NCBI GenBank assembly: GCA_905478855.1
Contig: CAJQKF010000001.1
Location: 1 to 46,155, forward strand
Length of the DNA: 46,155 nucleotides
Reading direction: 5' to 3'
Origin: an uncultured Gammaproteobacteria bacterium
Lineage (GTDB): Bacteria; Pseudomonadota; Gammaproteobacteria; Arenicellales; CAJQKF01
In this document: one piece after another, positions 33,222 through 41,280 of the stretch
Layout of the letters: every line of letters begins with the position of its first letter
Position numbering within the stretch: position 1 is the first letter of the stretch
Program-made: the position numbers and the translations under genes
The notes under the pieces: model-generated
Told to the model about the DNA's origin: nothing
Database searches by the model: none
The model's input: the letters and a program-made list of their open reading frames with translations, nothing else

Positions 33222-34508
33222 ATGATTCAACCCAAACTTCGAGTATTGTTCTGCGACCATTTGAATCTGGCTCGTGGTAAATACTTACCATTAAGCAAGG
33301 CTTCAACCGGCGAAACCCGTTTTTGCCAGACAACGTTTGGTGTAACTTACGCTAAAGGTTTAGTGCCGGCACCTGGCTCCGCTATGCTGGATGGATTACC
33401 AGATATGATTGCCCGTTTTAAAGAGGAAGATATACGTGAAGACTGGCAGTCTCATTCTCGTGTGGTAATTGCGGATTTATACGACACACAGAACAAGCCT
33501 CTGGATGTATCGGGACGCACCGCGCTAAAGCGCGCAATAGAAGAATGGGAAGCATTGGGTTATAAACCGAAGATTGGCATTGAGCTGGAAACCTACGCTT
33601 TTTATTCTACAGACGGTGGACAACTCGAACCGTTGGAGACACCAGCAGCTTTTGTGTACAGCACAGGTCCAATGGCTGACCCTACCGGTTTTGTCGAAGC
33701 GATATGGGAACGTTCCGAGCAGGCTGGGTTTAATTTAGAAATGTCTACCTCTGAATTTGATGCACCGCAGTTTGAATTTACACTGACATTTGATGACGCA
33801 CTAAAGGCTGTAGATGATGTATTTTTATTTCGATTGATGGCGAGAGAGACGGCATTAGAATTTGGAGTGTTATTGACGTTTCTGCCGAAGCCCGTGGAAG
33901 ATATCGGTGGGTCAGGGTTTCATATCAATTTTAGTTTTGAAGACAAAGATGGAAACAATGTAATTGCGGATGGCAACGCCGATGATGGACTATCTGAGCT
34001 GGCTCGTGGATGTATTGCTGGTTTGATGCATCATCACAAAGGTATGGCTGCATTGCTTGCACCTACGGTCTGCTCCTACGAACGTCTGCAGCCGGCCTGT
34101 TTAGCCGGTTATTGGAAAAACTGGGCAAACGATCATCGTGGTGTGACCACGCGAATTTCGACGGAATCTGTTGAGCGTGCACGAATCGAGCACCGCATGG
34201 CGGATGGCGCATCTAATCCATATACTGCTGTAGCTACTGTCTTGCAGGCCGCGCGACTGGGATTTATTAATGAATATCCGCTGCAAGCCGCAGAAACCGG
34301 GGATTGTTTTGAGACCACTGACACAAACGAATGTGTTGCCTCAAGCCTCGGTGAGGCATTAGACGATTTGCGGGCGGATACTGACTTACGTACTGCCGTG
34401 GGTGAAACGTTGGTCGATAATTTAGTATGTATAAAGCGTGATGAAATTGAAGCAACTTCTCATTTGGAAGGGCAATCTTTACGTGATTTTTATATCCATT
34501 TTATCTGA
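33222..34508 (+). CDS. Glutamine-synthetase-like gamma-glutamylamide ligase
   Basis: The 428-residue glutamine-synthetase fold protein is divergent from GlnA and resembles the gamma-glutamylpolyamine / gamma-glutamylanilide synthetase group. The N-terminal beta-grasp domain is short (about residues 1-100). Catalytic domain marks: IGIELETYAF (the first metal Glu) near residue 122, SEFDAPQFEFTL near residue 183, GGSGFHINFSF (ATP/metal His) near residue 233, and TTRISTESVERARIEHRMADGASNPY near residue 310, with the Arg residues that hold glutamate and phosphate. The enzyme would join glutamate to an amine with ATP. I chose ATG 33222; a TTG two codons earlier exists. Adjacent P450 and nearby GuaA-type amidotransferase suggest an amine-degrading set. 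Confidence 0.85.
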   Translation: MIQPKLRVLFCDHLNLARGKYLPLSKASTGETRFCQTTFGVTYAKGLVPAPGSAMLDGLPDMIARFKEEDIREDWQSHSRVVIADLYDTQNKPLDVSGRTALKRAIEEWEALGYKPKIGIELETYAFYSTDGGQLEPLETPAAFVYSTGPMADPTGFVEAIWERSEQAGFNLEMSTSEFDAPQFEFTLTFDDALKAVDDVFLFRLMARETALEFGVLLTFLPKPVEDIGGSGFHINFSFEDKDGNNVIADGNADDGLSELARGCIAGLMHHHKGMAALLAPTVCSYERLQPACLAGYWKNWANDHRGVTTRISTESVERARIEHRMADGASNPYTAVATVLQAARLGFINEYPLQAAETGDCFETTDTNECVASSLGEALDDLRADTDLRTAVGETLVDNLVCIKRDEIEATSHLEGQSLRDFYIHFI

Positions 34509-34693
34509 GGGTCTTATACGACTTTAAACGCATTATTGGTAGCAATGCTGTATCTGTCATGTTGTGGTAAACAAATAACTTGTTTTAGCGAATGTAACTA
34601 AATAGAATCATGATCCATATATCGCAAAAGTTGGCACCTTTTTTAAAAATACAAGTTAACTAGTTGACCACAAATGCAAAAAAACATAGCAGG

Positions 34694-34718
34694 TCGGAGT
34701 AGTTACTCCGAACTTCGG
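34694..34718 (+). promoter_or_regulatory. Alternative hairpins in the leader of the PHP gene
   Basis: The arms TCGGAGTA (34694-34701) and TACTCCGA (34704-34711) pair with only two bases between them. The second arm also overlaps CCGAACTTCGG (34708-34718), which forms its own short stem. The two foldings exclude each other and end 8 bases before the TTG start at 34727. A leader switch or an operator is possible, but the structures are short. Confidence 0.35.
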
Positions 34719-34726
34719 ATGGTGCT

Positions 34727-35563
34727 TTGAAAACCGCTGATCTACATTATCATACTAATATCCATCGTATGAGCGCGCCACAACGGCAACGCCGCATGAA
34801 ACGTATCAAAAATGCGTTGAATAGTAAGCCTGTGGATATTATTGCGTCAACGGAGCATGTCTATAAGGCGCCGGTTGATGCATATCTGTATCTGCGCGAC
34901 GTTGGTGGAGAAACAGGTACTGAAGTGATAGCCGGTATTGAGGCGCTTTCATCTGAGGGTGTCGAAGTAATCTATCTCTTTCGCGGAGAGCGAGAATTGC
35001 AAAGCGGACTATCTGATTTACATGCGTTCGAGTGGTCGATAAAAGACACCGCACAAATAGCTTCTAATCATGATTGTGTAACCATTGTTCCTCATCCATT
35101 CACCATGGGGCAAACGGGTGCTGGAAATAAGATGGAGACTGATGAGTACCTTGGTTTATTAGCCAGTGTGGATTATGTAGAAATACATAATGGTTCATCA
35201 CTATCTTTACGAAAGCTGATGAATTCTAGAATACCGGTCGATTTTAATTCTGCATTCCGTAAAAAAATCGAATATACCTATGACCTACCAAAGCAATATC
35301 GGGGTACGGATATTGGGTGGGCTATTGGTTCTGACGCGCACTTTCCTACCGAGCAGGTCTGTGTTGGTGTGAGTCTGGATTATGATTCGAAGCTTTCTGA
35401 ATTTGATAACCTGAAACGTCGTATTCGATTCGAAAAGCATCACATTCGACCTCATTCCAGAATTGCTAAATCGATGATAAAAAACGGTGTCTGTGTGGCG
35501 AATGAGTATCGGATAAAGAAAACCATTGGTCGGTTTCAGAGAAATGCCGCTTACTCTGTTTGA
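34727..35563 (+). CDS. PHP-domain metal-dependent phosphoesterase-like protein
   Basis: The 278-residue protein has all the usual PHP-domain metal motifs in order: ADLHYHTN (HxH) at the N-terminus, DIIASTEH near residue 40, GIEAL near 68, VPHPF near 124, YVEIHNG near 150 and AIGSDAHFP near 200. PHP proteins hydrolyse phosphoesters with a trinuclear metal centre (histidinol phosphatase, nucleotide phosphoesterases). The only in-frame start after the upstream stop is TTG at 34727; an ATG seven bases earlier is out of frame and hits a stop after three codons. No signal peptide. Its position after the P450-ligase pair (218-base gap) does not fix a role. Confidence 0.75.
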   Translation: MKTADLHYHTNIHRMSAPQRQRRMKRIKNALNSKPVDIIASTEHVYKAPVDAYLYLRDVGGETGTEVIAGIEALSSEGVEVIYLFRGERELQSGLSDLHAFEWSIKDTAQIASNHDCVTIVPHPFTMGQTGAGNKMETDEYLGLLASVDYVEIHNGSSLSLRKLMNSRIPVDFNSAFRKKIEYTYDLPKQYRGTDIGWAIGSDAHFPTEQVCVGVSLDYDSKLSEFDNLKRRIRFEKHHIRPHSRIAKSMIKNGVCVANEYRIKKTIGRFQRNAAYSV

Positions 35564-35686
35564 ATGGACCATTGGTCGGGCAACTAATGGCTGTCCTGCA
35601 TAAATTCAGTATCATCTGTGTAAAATGGCTAAAAGGGGAGATTGATCGGCACATGATTAACTCTTCAAAACTAATGGGTGTAACAA

Positions 35687-36157
35687 ATGAAATTTAATGG
35701 TTGGTTAATTGCGGGTCTTATTGCATTCCTCCTCGGGTGTGGGGGCGGTGGCAGTAATAGTGGGGGCCCGCCAGTTGAGGTGAGTACAACCGCAGTTGAT
35801 TTAAGCAAGCTGGTTGGCACTTATAGGGGGTCAGCTACCATTACAGTTTCTGTCGATTTATTAATTACTACTGAACGCGAAACAGAAAGTTTTACGGTAG
35901 TAGCGACAGTCACTAGTGACGGTAAAATAATTCTAGATTTTCAGAACGAGCTTCGCGCTGAAGGTCCCCTAAGCAGTACGGGGACTTTTCGTATAAATGA
36001 TACACTTAGAAATGCAGGTTTCAGTTGTGACGGTACACTCACAATTTCGGGTGGTGTTTTAAATAATAAGGTTCAGGCAAATATTTCATCAAGTGGTGGC
36101 GAGTGCAGTAATATAAAAGCATCAGCTGGTGGATTGCTTTCGGCGACTAAAACCTAG
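35687..36157 (+). CDS. Small lipoprotein, hypothetical
   Basis: The 156-residue product has a type II signal peptide: charged MKFN start, hydrophobic core and lipobox LLGC at residues 15-18, so the mature Cys18 would be lipidated. A Gly/Ser-rich linker (GGGGSNSGG) follows. The rest is a beta-rich domain of about 120 residues with two Cys (SCDG and ECSN) that may form a disulfide. The second residue after Cys is Gly, not Asp, which would favour the outer membrane. No family was recognised. It stands alone and ends before a strong terminator. Confidence 0.75.
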   Translation: MKFNGWLIAGLIAFLLGCGGGGSNSGGPPVEVSTTAVDLSKLVGTYRGSATITVSVDLLITTERETESFTVVATVTSDGKIILDFQNELRAEGPLSSTGTFRINDTLRNAGFSCDGTLTISGGVLNNKVQANISSSGGECSNIKASAGGLLSATKT

Positions 36158-36186
36158 CTAGATCAAATAAACTTGGTATTGTAAAG

Positions 36187-36213
36187 AAGCCCGAGTTAAG
36201 TCGGGCTTTTTCT
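36187..36213 (+). terminator. Intrinsic terminator after the lipoprotein gene
   Basis: The arms AAGCCCGA (36187-36194) and TCGGGCTT (36201-36208) pair perfectly across a 6-base loop, followed by TTTTTCTT on the plus strand. The position 30 bases after the lipoprotein stop and just before the convergent BKACE stop fits a terminator, possibly serving both directions. Confidence 0.9.
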
Positions 36214-36230
36214 TGTCTCTTTTGCGTAGT

Positions 36231-37145
36231 TTATGCCGCTGCCGGAGCACGTTTAGTGAGGTTGAGGCGCTCGCGAACTTCAGCTGGGCTTAATATTCTA
36301 GCGCCCATATTTGTTACGATTGAAGCAGAGCGTTCTACTAATTCGGCATTGGTTGCAAATACGCCTTTTTCCAAATAAAGGTTATCTTCTAGTCCTACGC
36401 GCACATTACCACCAATGAGCATTGCGGCGGCTGCGTAGGGCATTTCATTACGGCCGAGGCCGAATGCTGAGTAGGTCCAGTTCTCGGGGATATTATTTAC
36501 CATTGCCATTAGCGTATTTAGGTCATCCGGCGCTCCCCATGGAACCCCCATACATAACTGCACCATAACCGGATCTTTAATAACCCCTTCTTTAACAAGT
36601 TGTTTGGCAAGCCAGAGGTGTCCGGTGTCAAAAGCTTCAATTTCGATTTGTAATCCAAGATTAGTCATGATGGTAGCCATCGCTCTCAACATTCCGGGAG
36701 TGTTTGTCATTACATAATCGGCTTCGGCAAAATTCATTGTGCCGCAATCTAATGTGCATATTTCCGGAAGGCAAGCCGCCAAATGTGCAGTTCTCTCGGT
36801 GGCACCAACCATGTCGGTCGAAGGCCTGAAGGGTAGAGGCTCTTCGGCTGATCCAAAAAGGATGTCGCCGCCCATTCCAGCAGTTAGATTCAGTACCACG
36901 TCAACGTCTGAATCACGAATGCGTTCAGTCACTTCTCGGTAATACTCCACCTTGCGACTGGGAATGCCGGTCTCTGGTTCACGCACATGGCAATGAACGA
37001 TAGCGGCGCCGGCCTTGGCCGCGTCGATAGCACTATCGGCAATTTCCTTGGGTGACTTTGGAACATGGGGAGATTTGTCTTGACTGCCACCGGCACCGGT
37101 TACAGCACAGGTTATAAAAAGTTCGCGATTAGCTTCAAGTGGCAT
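36231..37145 (-). CDS. Beta-keto acid cleavage enzyme (BKACE, DUF849)
   Basis: This 304-residue TIM-barrel enzyme of the BKACE family transfers an acyl unit from a beta-keto acid onto acetyl-CoA, giving acetoacetate and a new CoA ester (founding member: 3-keto-5-aminohexanoate cleavage enzyme; others act on dehydrocarnitine). Zn-binding HCHVR is at about residues 51-55, after the substrate loop TCAVTGAGGS at about 11-20. FDTGHL near residue 172 and GLEDNLYLEKG near residue 258 (catalytic Glu and CoA side) complete the site. Full family length. Together with the upstream SDR on the same strand (118-base gap) it could oxidise and then cleave a beta-hydroxy acid. Substrate class cannot be read reliably. 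Confidence 0.9.
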   Translation of the reverse strand: MPLEANRELFITCAVTGAGGSQDKSPHVPKSPKEIADSAIDAAKAGAAIVHCHVREPETGIPSRKVEYYREVTERIRDSDVDVVLNLTAGMGGDILFGSAEEPLPFRPSTDMVGATERTAHLAACLPEICTLDCGTMNFAEADYVMTNTPGMLRAMATIMTNLGLQIEIEAFDTGHLWLAKQLVKEGVIKDPVMVQLCMGVPWGAPDDLNTLMAMVNNIPENWTYSAFGLGRNEMPYAAAAMLIGGNVRVGLEDNLYLEKGVFATNAELVERSASIVTNMGARILSPAEVRERLNLTKRAPAAA

Positions 37146-37263
37146 GATTTTTTTCCGAAGGTGTAAGTTTCAATAGTGTGCAATGTACCGTTTTACGTGG
37201 GTAAATATCTACAACAAAACGATACTTTATGCTAAAAAACCGCCATAAGTGGTTACGTGATCC

Positions 37264-38034
37264 CTACCAAAGAGCTCCAGCATTCACCTGTATGTCTTCC
37301 ATGGTCAAGCCAGCAGCCGCATTTGAGCAGCAAAAGGCCGTGAGTGCGGCAATCTCGCTTGACTGAATTATGCGATTTTGAGGGTTAGATTTCGCCATTA
37401 GAGAGATCTCTTCTTCTATGGTTCGCCCAGCTTTTTGCGCTTGAATTTGTGCACTTCCTCGAAGCATATCTGTCTCCACCCAACTGGGGCTGATTGCAAT
37501 ACAGGTTATACCAAAGGGGCCGCCCTCTATGGCGATGGCCTTGGTCATGCCGACCAGTCCCGCTTTTGAGGCACAGTATGCGGCATGAGTTTCGGCGGCG
37601 GTACGCGCAGCAGTCGACGCGATATTAACAATTCGTCCCCATTTGTTTTTTTTCATGTCGTCGATACAAGCTCGGATAACTCGAAATGGCCCACTTAGAT
37701 TGGTATCAATAACTGATTCCCAATCGGAATCTGAGTGTCCGGAAATAGTTTGGTGAACGGAAACTCCCGCAGCGTTTACAATTATGTTTGGTGTTCCAAT
37801 CGTATCACGTACTTTCTGCACGAATTCTTCCACAGACTCCGAACTCTGCACATTAAGCGCAGCCACCATGCCGTTGTCGCCAACAGCTTTAAGTGCTGCT
37901 TTTGACGCGTGTTGGTTGTCTCCTTGTCGTGAGCCAACGGCTACTTTCGCGCCTTGGCGCGTAAGTTCCTCTGCAATACTTAAACCCATGCCTTGTAAAC
38001 CGCCGGTCACAATAGCTATTTTATTTTCGAGCAT
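37264..38034 (-). CDS. Short-chain dehydrogenase/reductase, 3-hydroxyacid-dehydrogenase-like
   Basis: The 256-residue classical SDR has the cofactor motif TGGLQGMGLSIA (TGxxxGxG) near residue 9, NAAGVS near 88, catalytic Ser in IVNIASTAAR near 138 and the YCASK Tyr/Lys pair near 153. The second strand ends in GSRQGD, favouring NADP or mixed cofactor use. I chose the ATG at 38034, which has AGGA 9 bases upstream; the longer frame from 38097 lacks a site and would cross a likely operator. It is similar in layout to 3-hydroxybutyrate dehydrogenases, and the neighbouring BKACE suggests it makes the beta-keto acid. This pairing is inferred. Confidence 0.85.
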   Translation of the reverse strand: MLENKIAIVTGGLQGMGLSIAEELTRQGAKVAVGSRQGDNQHASKAALKAVGDNGMVAALNVQSSESVEEFVQKVRDTIGTPNIIVNAAGVSVHQTISGHSDSDWESVIDTNLSGPFRVIRACIDDMKKNKWGRIVNIASTAARTAAETHAAYCASKAGLVGMTKAIAIEGGPFGITCIAISPSWVETDMLRGSAQIQAQKAGRTIEEEISLMAKSNPQNRIIQSSEIAALTAFCCSNAAAGLTMEDIQVNAGALW

Positions 38035-38065
38035 AATCATAGTTCCTGAGGTTTTTTTACTGTTA

Positions 38066-38093
38066 TTTCCAATTAGTATAGGTGAATTGGAAA
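38066..38093. promoter_or_regulatory. Inverted repeat in the SDR leader / divergent gap
   Basis: The arms TTTCCAATT (38066-38074) and AATTGGAAA (38085-38093) are exact inverse complements with a 10-base spacer, 32 bases upstream of the SDR start and in the 296-base gap shared with the divergent TAXI-TRAP genes. Spacing and symmetry fit a dimeric regulator site. No regulator gene is adjacent, so the protein would be encoded elsewhere. Confidence 0.5.
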
Positions 38094-38330
38094 ACATGGA
38101 GTGCCATAAATCGAGTTGAAATCAGGATATTATTATCTGTTTTAAGCAAGTGTTAAATCTTAGGTACGATATTTGAGTGATAAATATTTCGAAGAATTCA
38201 ATGAGCGCGGCACTCAAATTATGATAACGTTTGTGTATGCTGGAAATTAAATTATTACCGTAATAAATTTGCCAGAATACTACTTTTCTCAGTTCTTCAA
38301 TTAATAAATAACCAATAAATAGGTACTATT

Positions 38331-39293
38331 ATGTTAACCAAAAATAAACTTGGCGCCATAACGTGTTTAGTCGGCATATTTGCTTTCGCGCAAAACTCCT
38401 ATGCGGAAACACGGGTGACTTTTAAATCTGCTAAGACGACTTCGTCCTATTATCAGATGGCAGTGCAAATTTCTGAAGCGATGAAATCAGCTTCTAACGG
38501 CGACATAATTGTAACGGTAGAGGAAAGCCAGGGCTCAGTGCAGAATGTAATGGAAGCGAAGGTACGTGGAGCGGATTATGTTTTCACTACTCCTCCGGTT
38601 CTTGTGCGGTTGGCACAAGGTGGTAAGGCAATGTTTAAGGACAAAGGCGATCCGAAGTTTAATGATATTCGCGCGCTATTTCCGATCCCGTCATTAACAA
38701 TGCACTTCGTTATGTCAAAAGATAGTGGGGTGACTGACTTTGCTGGCATGGAAGGCAAAACGGTTTTGCTAGGGAAAGGCTCATTCGGTGCAAAGGAAGG
38801 TAAAAAATACTTGGGGTTGTTCGGTCTTGAAGGTAAGGTTGAATTGGCAAATGTTGAATTGTCGAATGCTGTTTCCGCACTTAAAAATGGGCAGATAGAT
38901 GGTTTTGTTACGGCCGGTTCTTTTCCTGCACCTAACGTAATCGAAGCTGCAGCGTCAGTTGGTGTGCATGTTCTATCATTGAATGATGAGCAAATCAGTC
39001 AAACTAAACGCACTCGTCTAATTATCCCAAAAGGAACGTATTCGGGTCAGGATGCCGATATTACGACGACCTCATTACCTGTGGTAGCGTATACAACAGC
39101 GGCTATGGATGAAGATACGGCTTATGCATTGACTAAAAATTATTGGGACCAAAAAGCATCAATGGGTTCGGCTGCAGCATGGTGGAATGGCGTTAATGAA
39201 GGATTAATGGAGAATATCACCGGTAAGTTACATGCTGGTGCTATTCGCTATTATAAGGAAGCTGGTGTGACATTAAGCGAGGCACAAATGTAG
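38331..39293 (+). CDS. TAXI-family TRAP solute-binding protein
   Basis: The 320-residue periplasmic receptor is of the TAXI type (TRAP-associated extracytoplasmic immunogenic). The signal peptide spans about residues 1-25 (cleavage at SYA/ETR). The mature part has the TAXI layout: KTTSSYYQMAVQISEAM, DYVFTTPPVL, GMEGKTVLLGKGSFGAK and ALKNGQIDGFVTAGSFPAPNVIEAA, which lines the ligand pocket. TAXI receptors bind carboxylates such as glutamate, 2-oxoglutarate or hydroxy acids. It feeds the fused permease downstream across a terminator-like hairpin. Divergent to the SDR gene. Confidence 0.9.
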   Translation: MLTKNKLGAITCLVGIFAFAQNSYAETRVTFKSAKTTSSYYQMAVQISEAMKSASNGDIIVTVEESQGSVQNVMEAKVRGADYVFTTPPVLVRLAQGGKAMFKDKGDPKFNDIRALFPIPSLTMHFVMSKDSGVTDFAGMEGKTVLLGKGSFGAKEGKKYLGLFGLEGKVELANVELSNAVSALKNGQIDGFVTAGSFPAPNVIEAAASVGVHVLSLNDEQISQTKRTRLIIPKGTYSGQDADITTTSLPVVAYTTAAMDEDTAYALTKNYWDQKASMGSAAAWWNGVNEGLMENITGKLHAGAIRYYKEAGVTLSEAQM

Positions 39294-39329
39294 TATTCTG
39301 GTCATCCATATTTTTTAAATTACAGAGTG

Positions 39330-39361
39330 AGCGCCGATACATTATCGGCGCTTTCTTGTTT
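39330..39361 (+). terminator. Terminator-like attenuator between TAXI receptor and permease
   Basis: The arms AGCGCCGAT (39330-39338) and ATCGGCGCT (39344-39352) pair perfectly across a 5-base loop and are followed by TTCTTGTTT. The permease start is 34 bases after the stem. Partial termination here would give more binding protein than permease, as at the tctC-tctB junction. Confidence 0.85.
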
Positions 39362-39385
39362 GACTAAACATGCTAATAAAGTTTT

Positions 39386-41182
39386 ATGAGCGAACAAGTT
39401 GTTACCAACTATTTAGTACGATGGACTAAGTTGTCGTTTGCAACCTTATTGGTTGTGTATCACATCGCGCTTATTTTTTCGGGATTGGTTCCCAATCTTG
39501 TTAGTCGCCCACTACACATGGCCCTTATATTGCCGTGGATTTTTATTCTTGGCGCCGCAGTATCGGGTTCATTTTTAAAAGTAAGTGGATGGTTGCTCGC
39601 GGTGGTTGGAATAGCATGTTGTATCTGGGTCGCGATACAACATGATTATCTTTCAGATCAATACGGTTCTCTGCAGAACTCAAGCCAAGTTCTTATTGCT
39701 ACTGTTTTATTGATAACAGTTGTTGAAGGTGCTCGTCGTGTAATTGGTTGGCCTCTGCCTATGGTTGCATTATGTGCGTTGTTATATGGGTTTTTCGGTG
39801 AATATATTCCTGGGGAGTTTGGTCATTCCGGTCTTCCACTTGCTAGCTTTCTTGGCACCCTAACCATCGCGGAGGGCGGTTTATGGGGGAGTTTGACCGG
39901 TGTTTCGGTTGGTGTTGTTTCTATTTTCGTTATTTTTGGTGCTGTACTTAATGCAGGTGCGGCAGGCAAGGGTTTTATGAATTTAGCTACCGCAGCTGCA
40001 GGTCGATTGGATGGCGGTGCGGCAAAGGTGTCGGTAATTTCTTCAGCTTTATTTGGTTCTATTTCGGGGTCCGCCTCTGCCAATGTAGCATCAACAGGTG
40101 CAATTACCTTACCTGCCATGACCCTGCTTGGCTATCCGCGCCGATTGTCCGCGGCGGTTGAGGCGGTAGCATCATCAGGTGGTCAGATAATGCCTCCACT
40201 AATGGGTGCGGGGGCATTCGTTATGGTTGAGCTTACACGTGTCCCTTATACCGAGATTGTTCTTGCTGCCTTACTACCCGCGATTCTATATTTCGTTGCT
40301 GTTTGGGTGGGCATCAATGCTTATGCGAAGAAATACGAATTAAAAAGCGTAACCAAGTCGGACCTGCCTGATCGCAAGGATGTGGTTATTACGACAGGAT
40401 TTTTTGTAATACCATTTACGGTGTTATTGGGTGGCATGTTCGTAGGAAATTTTACTCCTCAATACTCTGCATGTCTGGCGATCATTGTGGGCTTATTGTT
40501 GTTGTTGGTTGATGATCAGTTTATTTTTCGGCTGCGTGACATAGGCTTACGTTTGGAATCGGCTTTGCTTACCTCGGCTAAGCAGGTCTCGATGATTGCG
40601 GCGATTATTCTTTGTGCTTCTATTGTCGTCGGTGTGCTCGGTATTACCGGTCTTGGTGTGAAAATAACGTCGCTGATTCTATCTGGTTCAGGTGGATTAC
40701 TTTGGCCATCATTGTTATTGACAGCTATCGCCTGTCTGATTCTCGGTATGGAAGTACCGACTACCGCAGCGTATGTGATTTGTGTATCAGTTGCGGGACC
40801 GGCGCTGATAAGTCTTGGGCTCGAACCGTTGCAAGCGCATTTGTTTATATTTTGGTTTGCATTGTTATCCACCATTACACCGCCGGTTTGTGGCGCTGTT
40901 TTTATCTCAGCTGGCATGGTGGGTGAAAACTGGTTAAAAGTTGCGATAACGGCAATGTCATTGGGTATTGGTTTATATATCATTCCATTATCAATGATCA
41001 TAAACCCGAATTTGATACGCTTGGAGCAAATGCCATTTTTAGCGTTAGTAGCATTTTTTCAAGTAGGCGCAGGTTTGATATTTATTTCTCACGGCGTAAT
41101 CGCCATAGCTAAGTGGTGGTTAAAGGTTATGTTCATATCTTTAGGGACCTTGCTGATTTGTTTGCCTCTGGTTATTTCATAG
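39386..41182 (+). CDS. TRAP transporter fused permease (4TM + 12TM)
   Basis: The 598-residue membrane protein fuses the DctQ-like small and DctM-like large subunits, the form usually paired with TAXI receptors. The first 130 residues give four hydrophobic segments. The DctM part starts near residue 135 and shows ISSALFGSISGSASANVASTGAITLPAM near residue 225 and SGGQIMPPLMGAGAFVMVEL near residue 263. The second-half motif is LSTITPPVCGAVFISAGM near residue 495. It begins 92 bases after the TAXI gene. Sodium-coupled import of an organic acid is the family role. Confidence 0.92.
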   Translation: MSEQVVTNYLVRWTKLSFATLLVVYHIALIFSGLVPNLVSRPLHMALILPWIFILGAAVSGSFLKVSGWLLAVVGIACCIWVAIQHDYLSDQYGSLQNSSQVLIATVLLITVVEGARRVIGWPLPMVALCALLYGFFGEYIPGEFGHSGLPLASFLGTLTIAEGGLWGSLTGVSVGVVSIFVIFGAVLNAGAAGKGFMNLATAAAGRLDGGAAKVSVISSALFGSISGSASANVASTGAITLPAMTLLGYPRRLSAAVEAVASSGGQIMPPLMGAGAFVMVELTRVPYTEIVLAALLPAILYFVAVWVGINAYAKKYELKSVTKSDLPDRKDVVITTGFFVIPFTVLLGGMFVGNFTPQYSACLAIIVGLLLLLVDDQFIFRLRDIGLRLESALLTSAKQVSMIAAIILCASIVVGVLGITGLGVKITSLILSGSGGLLWPSLLLTAIACLILGMEVPTTAAYVICVSVAGPALISLGLEPLQAHLFIFWFALLSTITPPVCGAVFISAGMVGENWLKVAITAMSLGIGLYIIPLSMIINPNLIRLEQMPFLALVAFFQVGAGLIFISHGVIAIAKWWLKVMFISLGTLLICLPLVIS

Positions 41183-41280
41183 CGTGTAACGTCGATTGTT
41201 ATGAATACTCATTTTTGCAGTAAAATAAACGTCCAAAAATATTCAGGTTGTATTTATTTAATATTGTCCGGGAGGGAGTT

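Noticed and set aside
35519..35582. Direct repeat CCATTGGTCGG twice near the end of the PHP gene
   Set aside because: Only 11 bases, one copy inside the coding region; likely chance or a minor duplication.
36231..38034. Carnitine degradation assignment for BKACE and SDR
   Set aside because: Carnitine dehydrogenase is normally of the hydroxyacyl-CoA dehydrogenase family and no thioesterase or betaine genes are adjacent.
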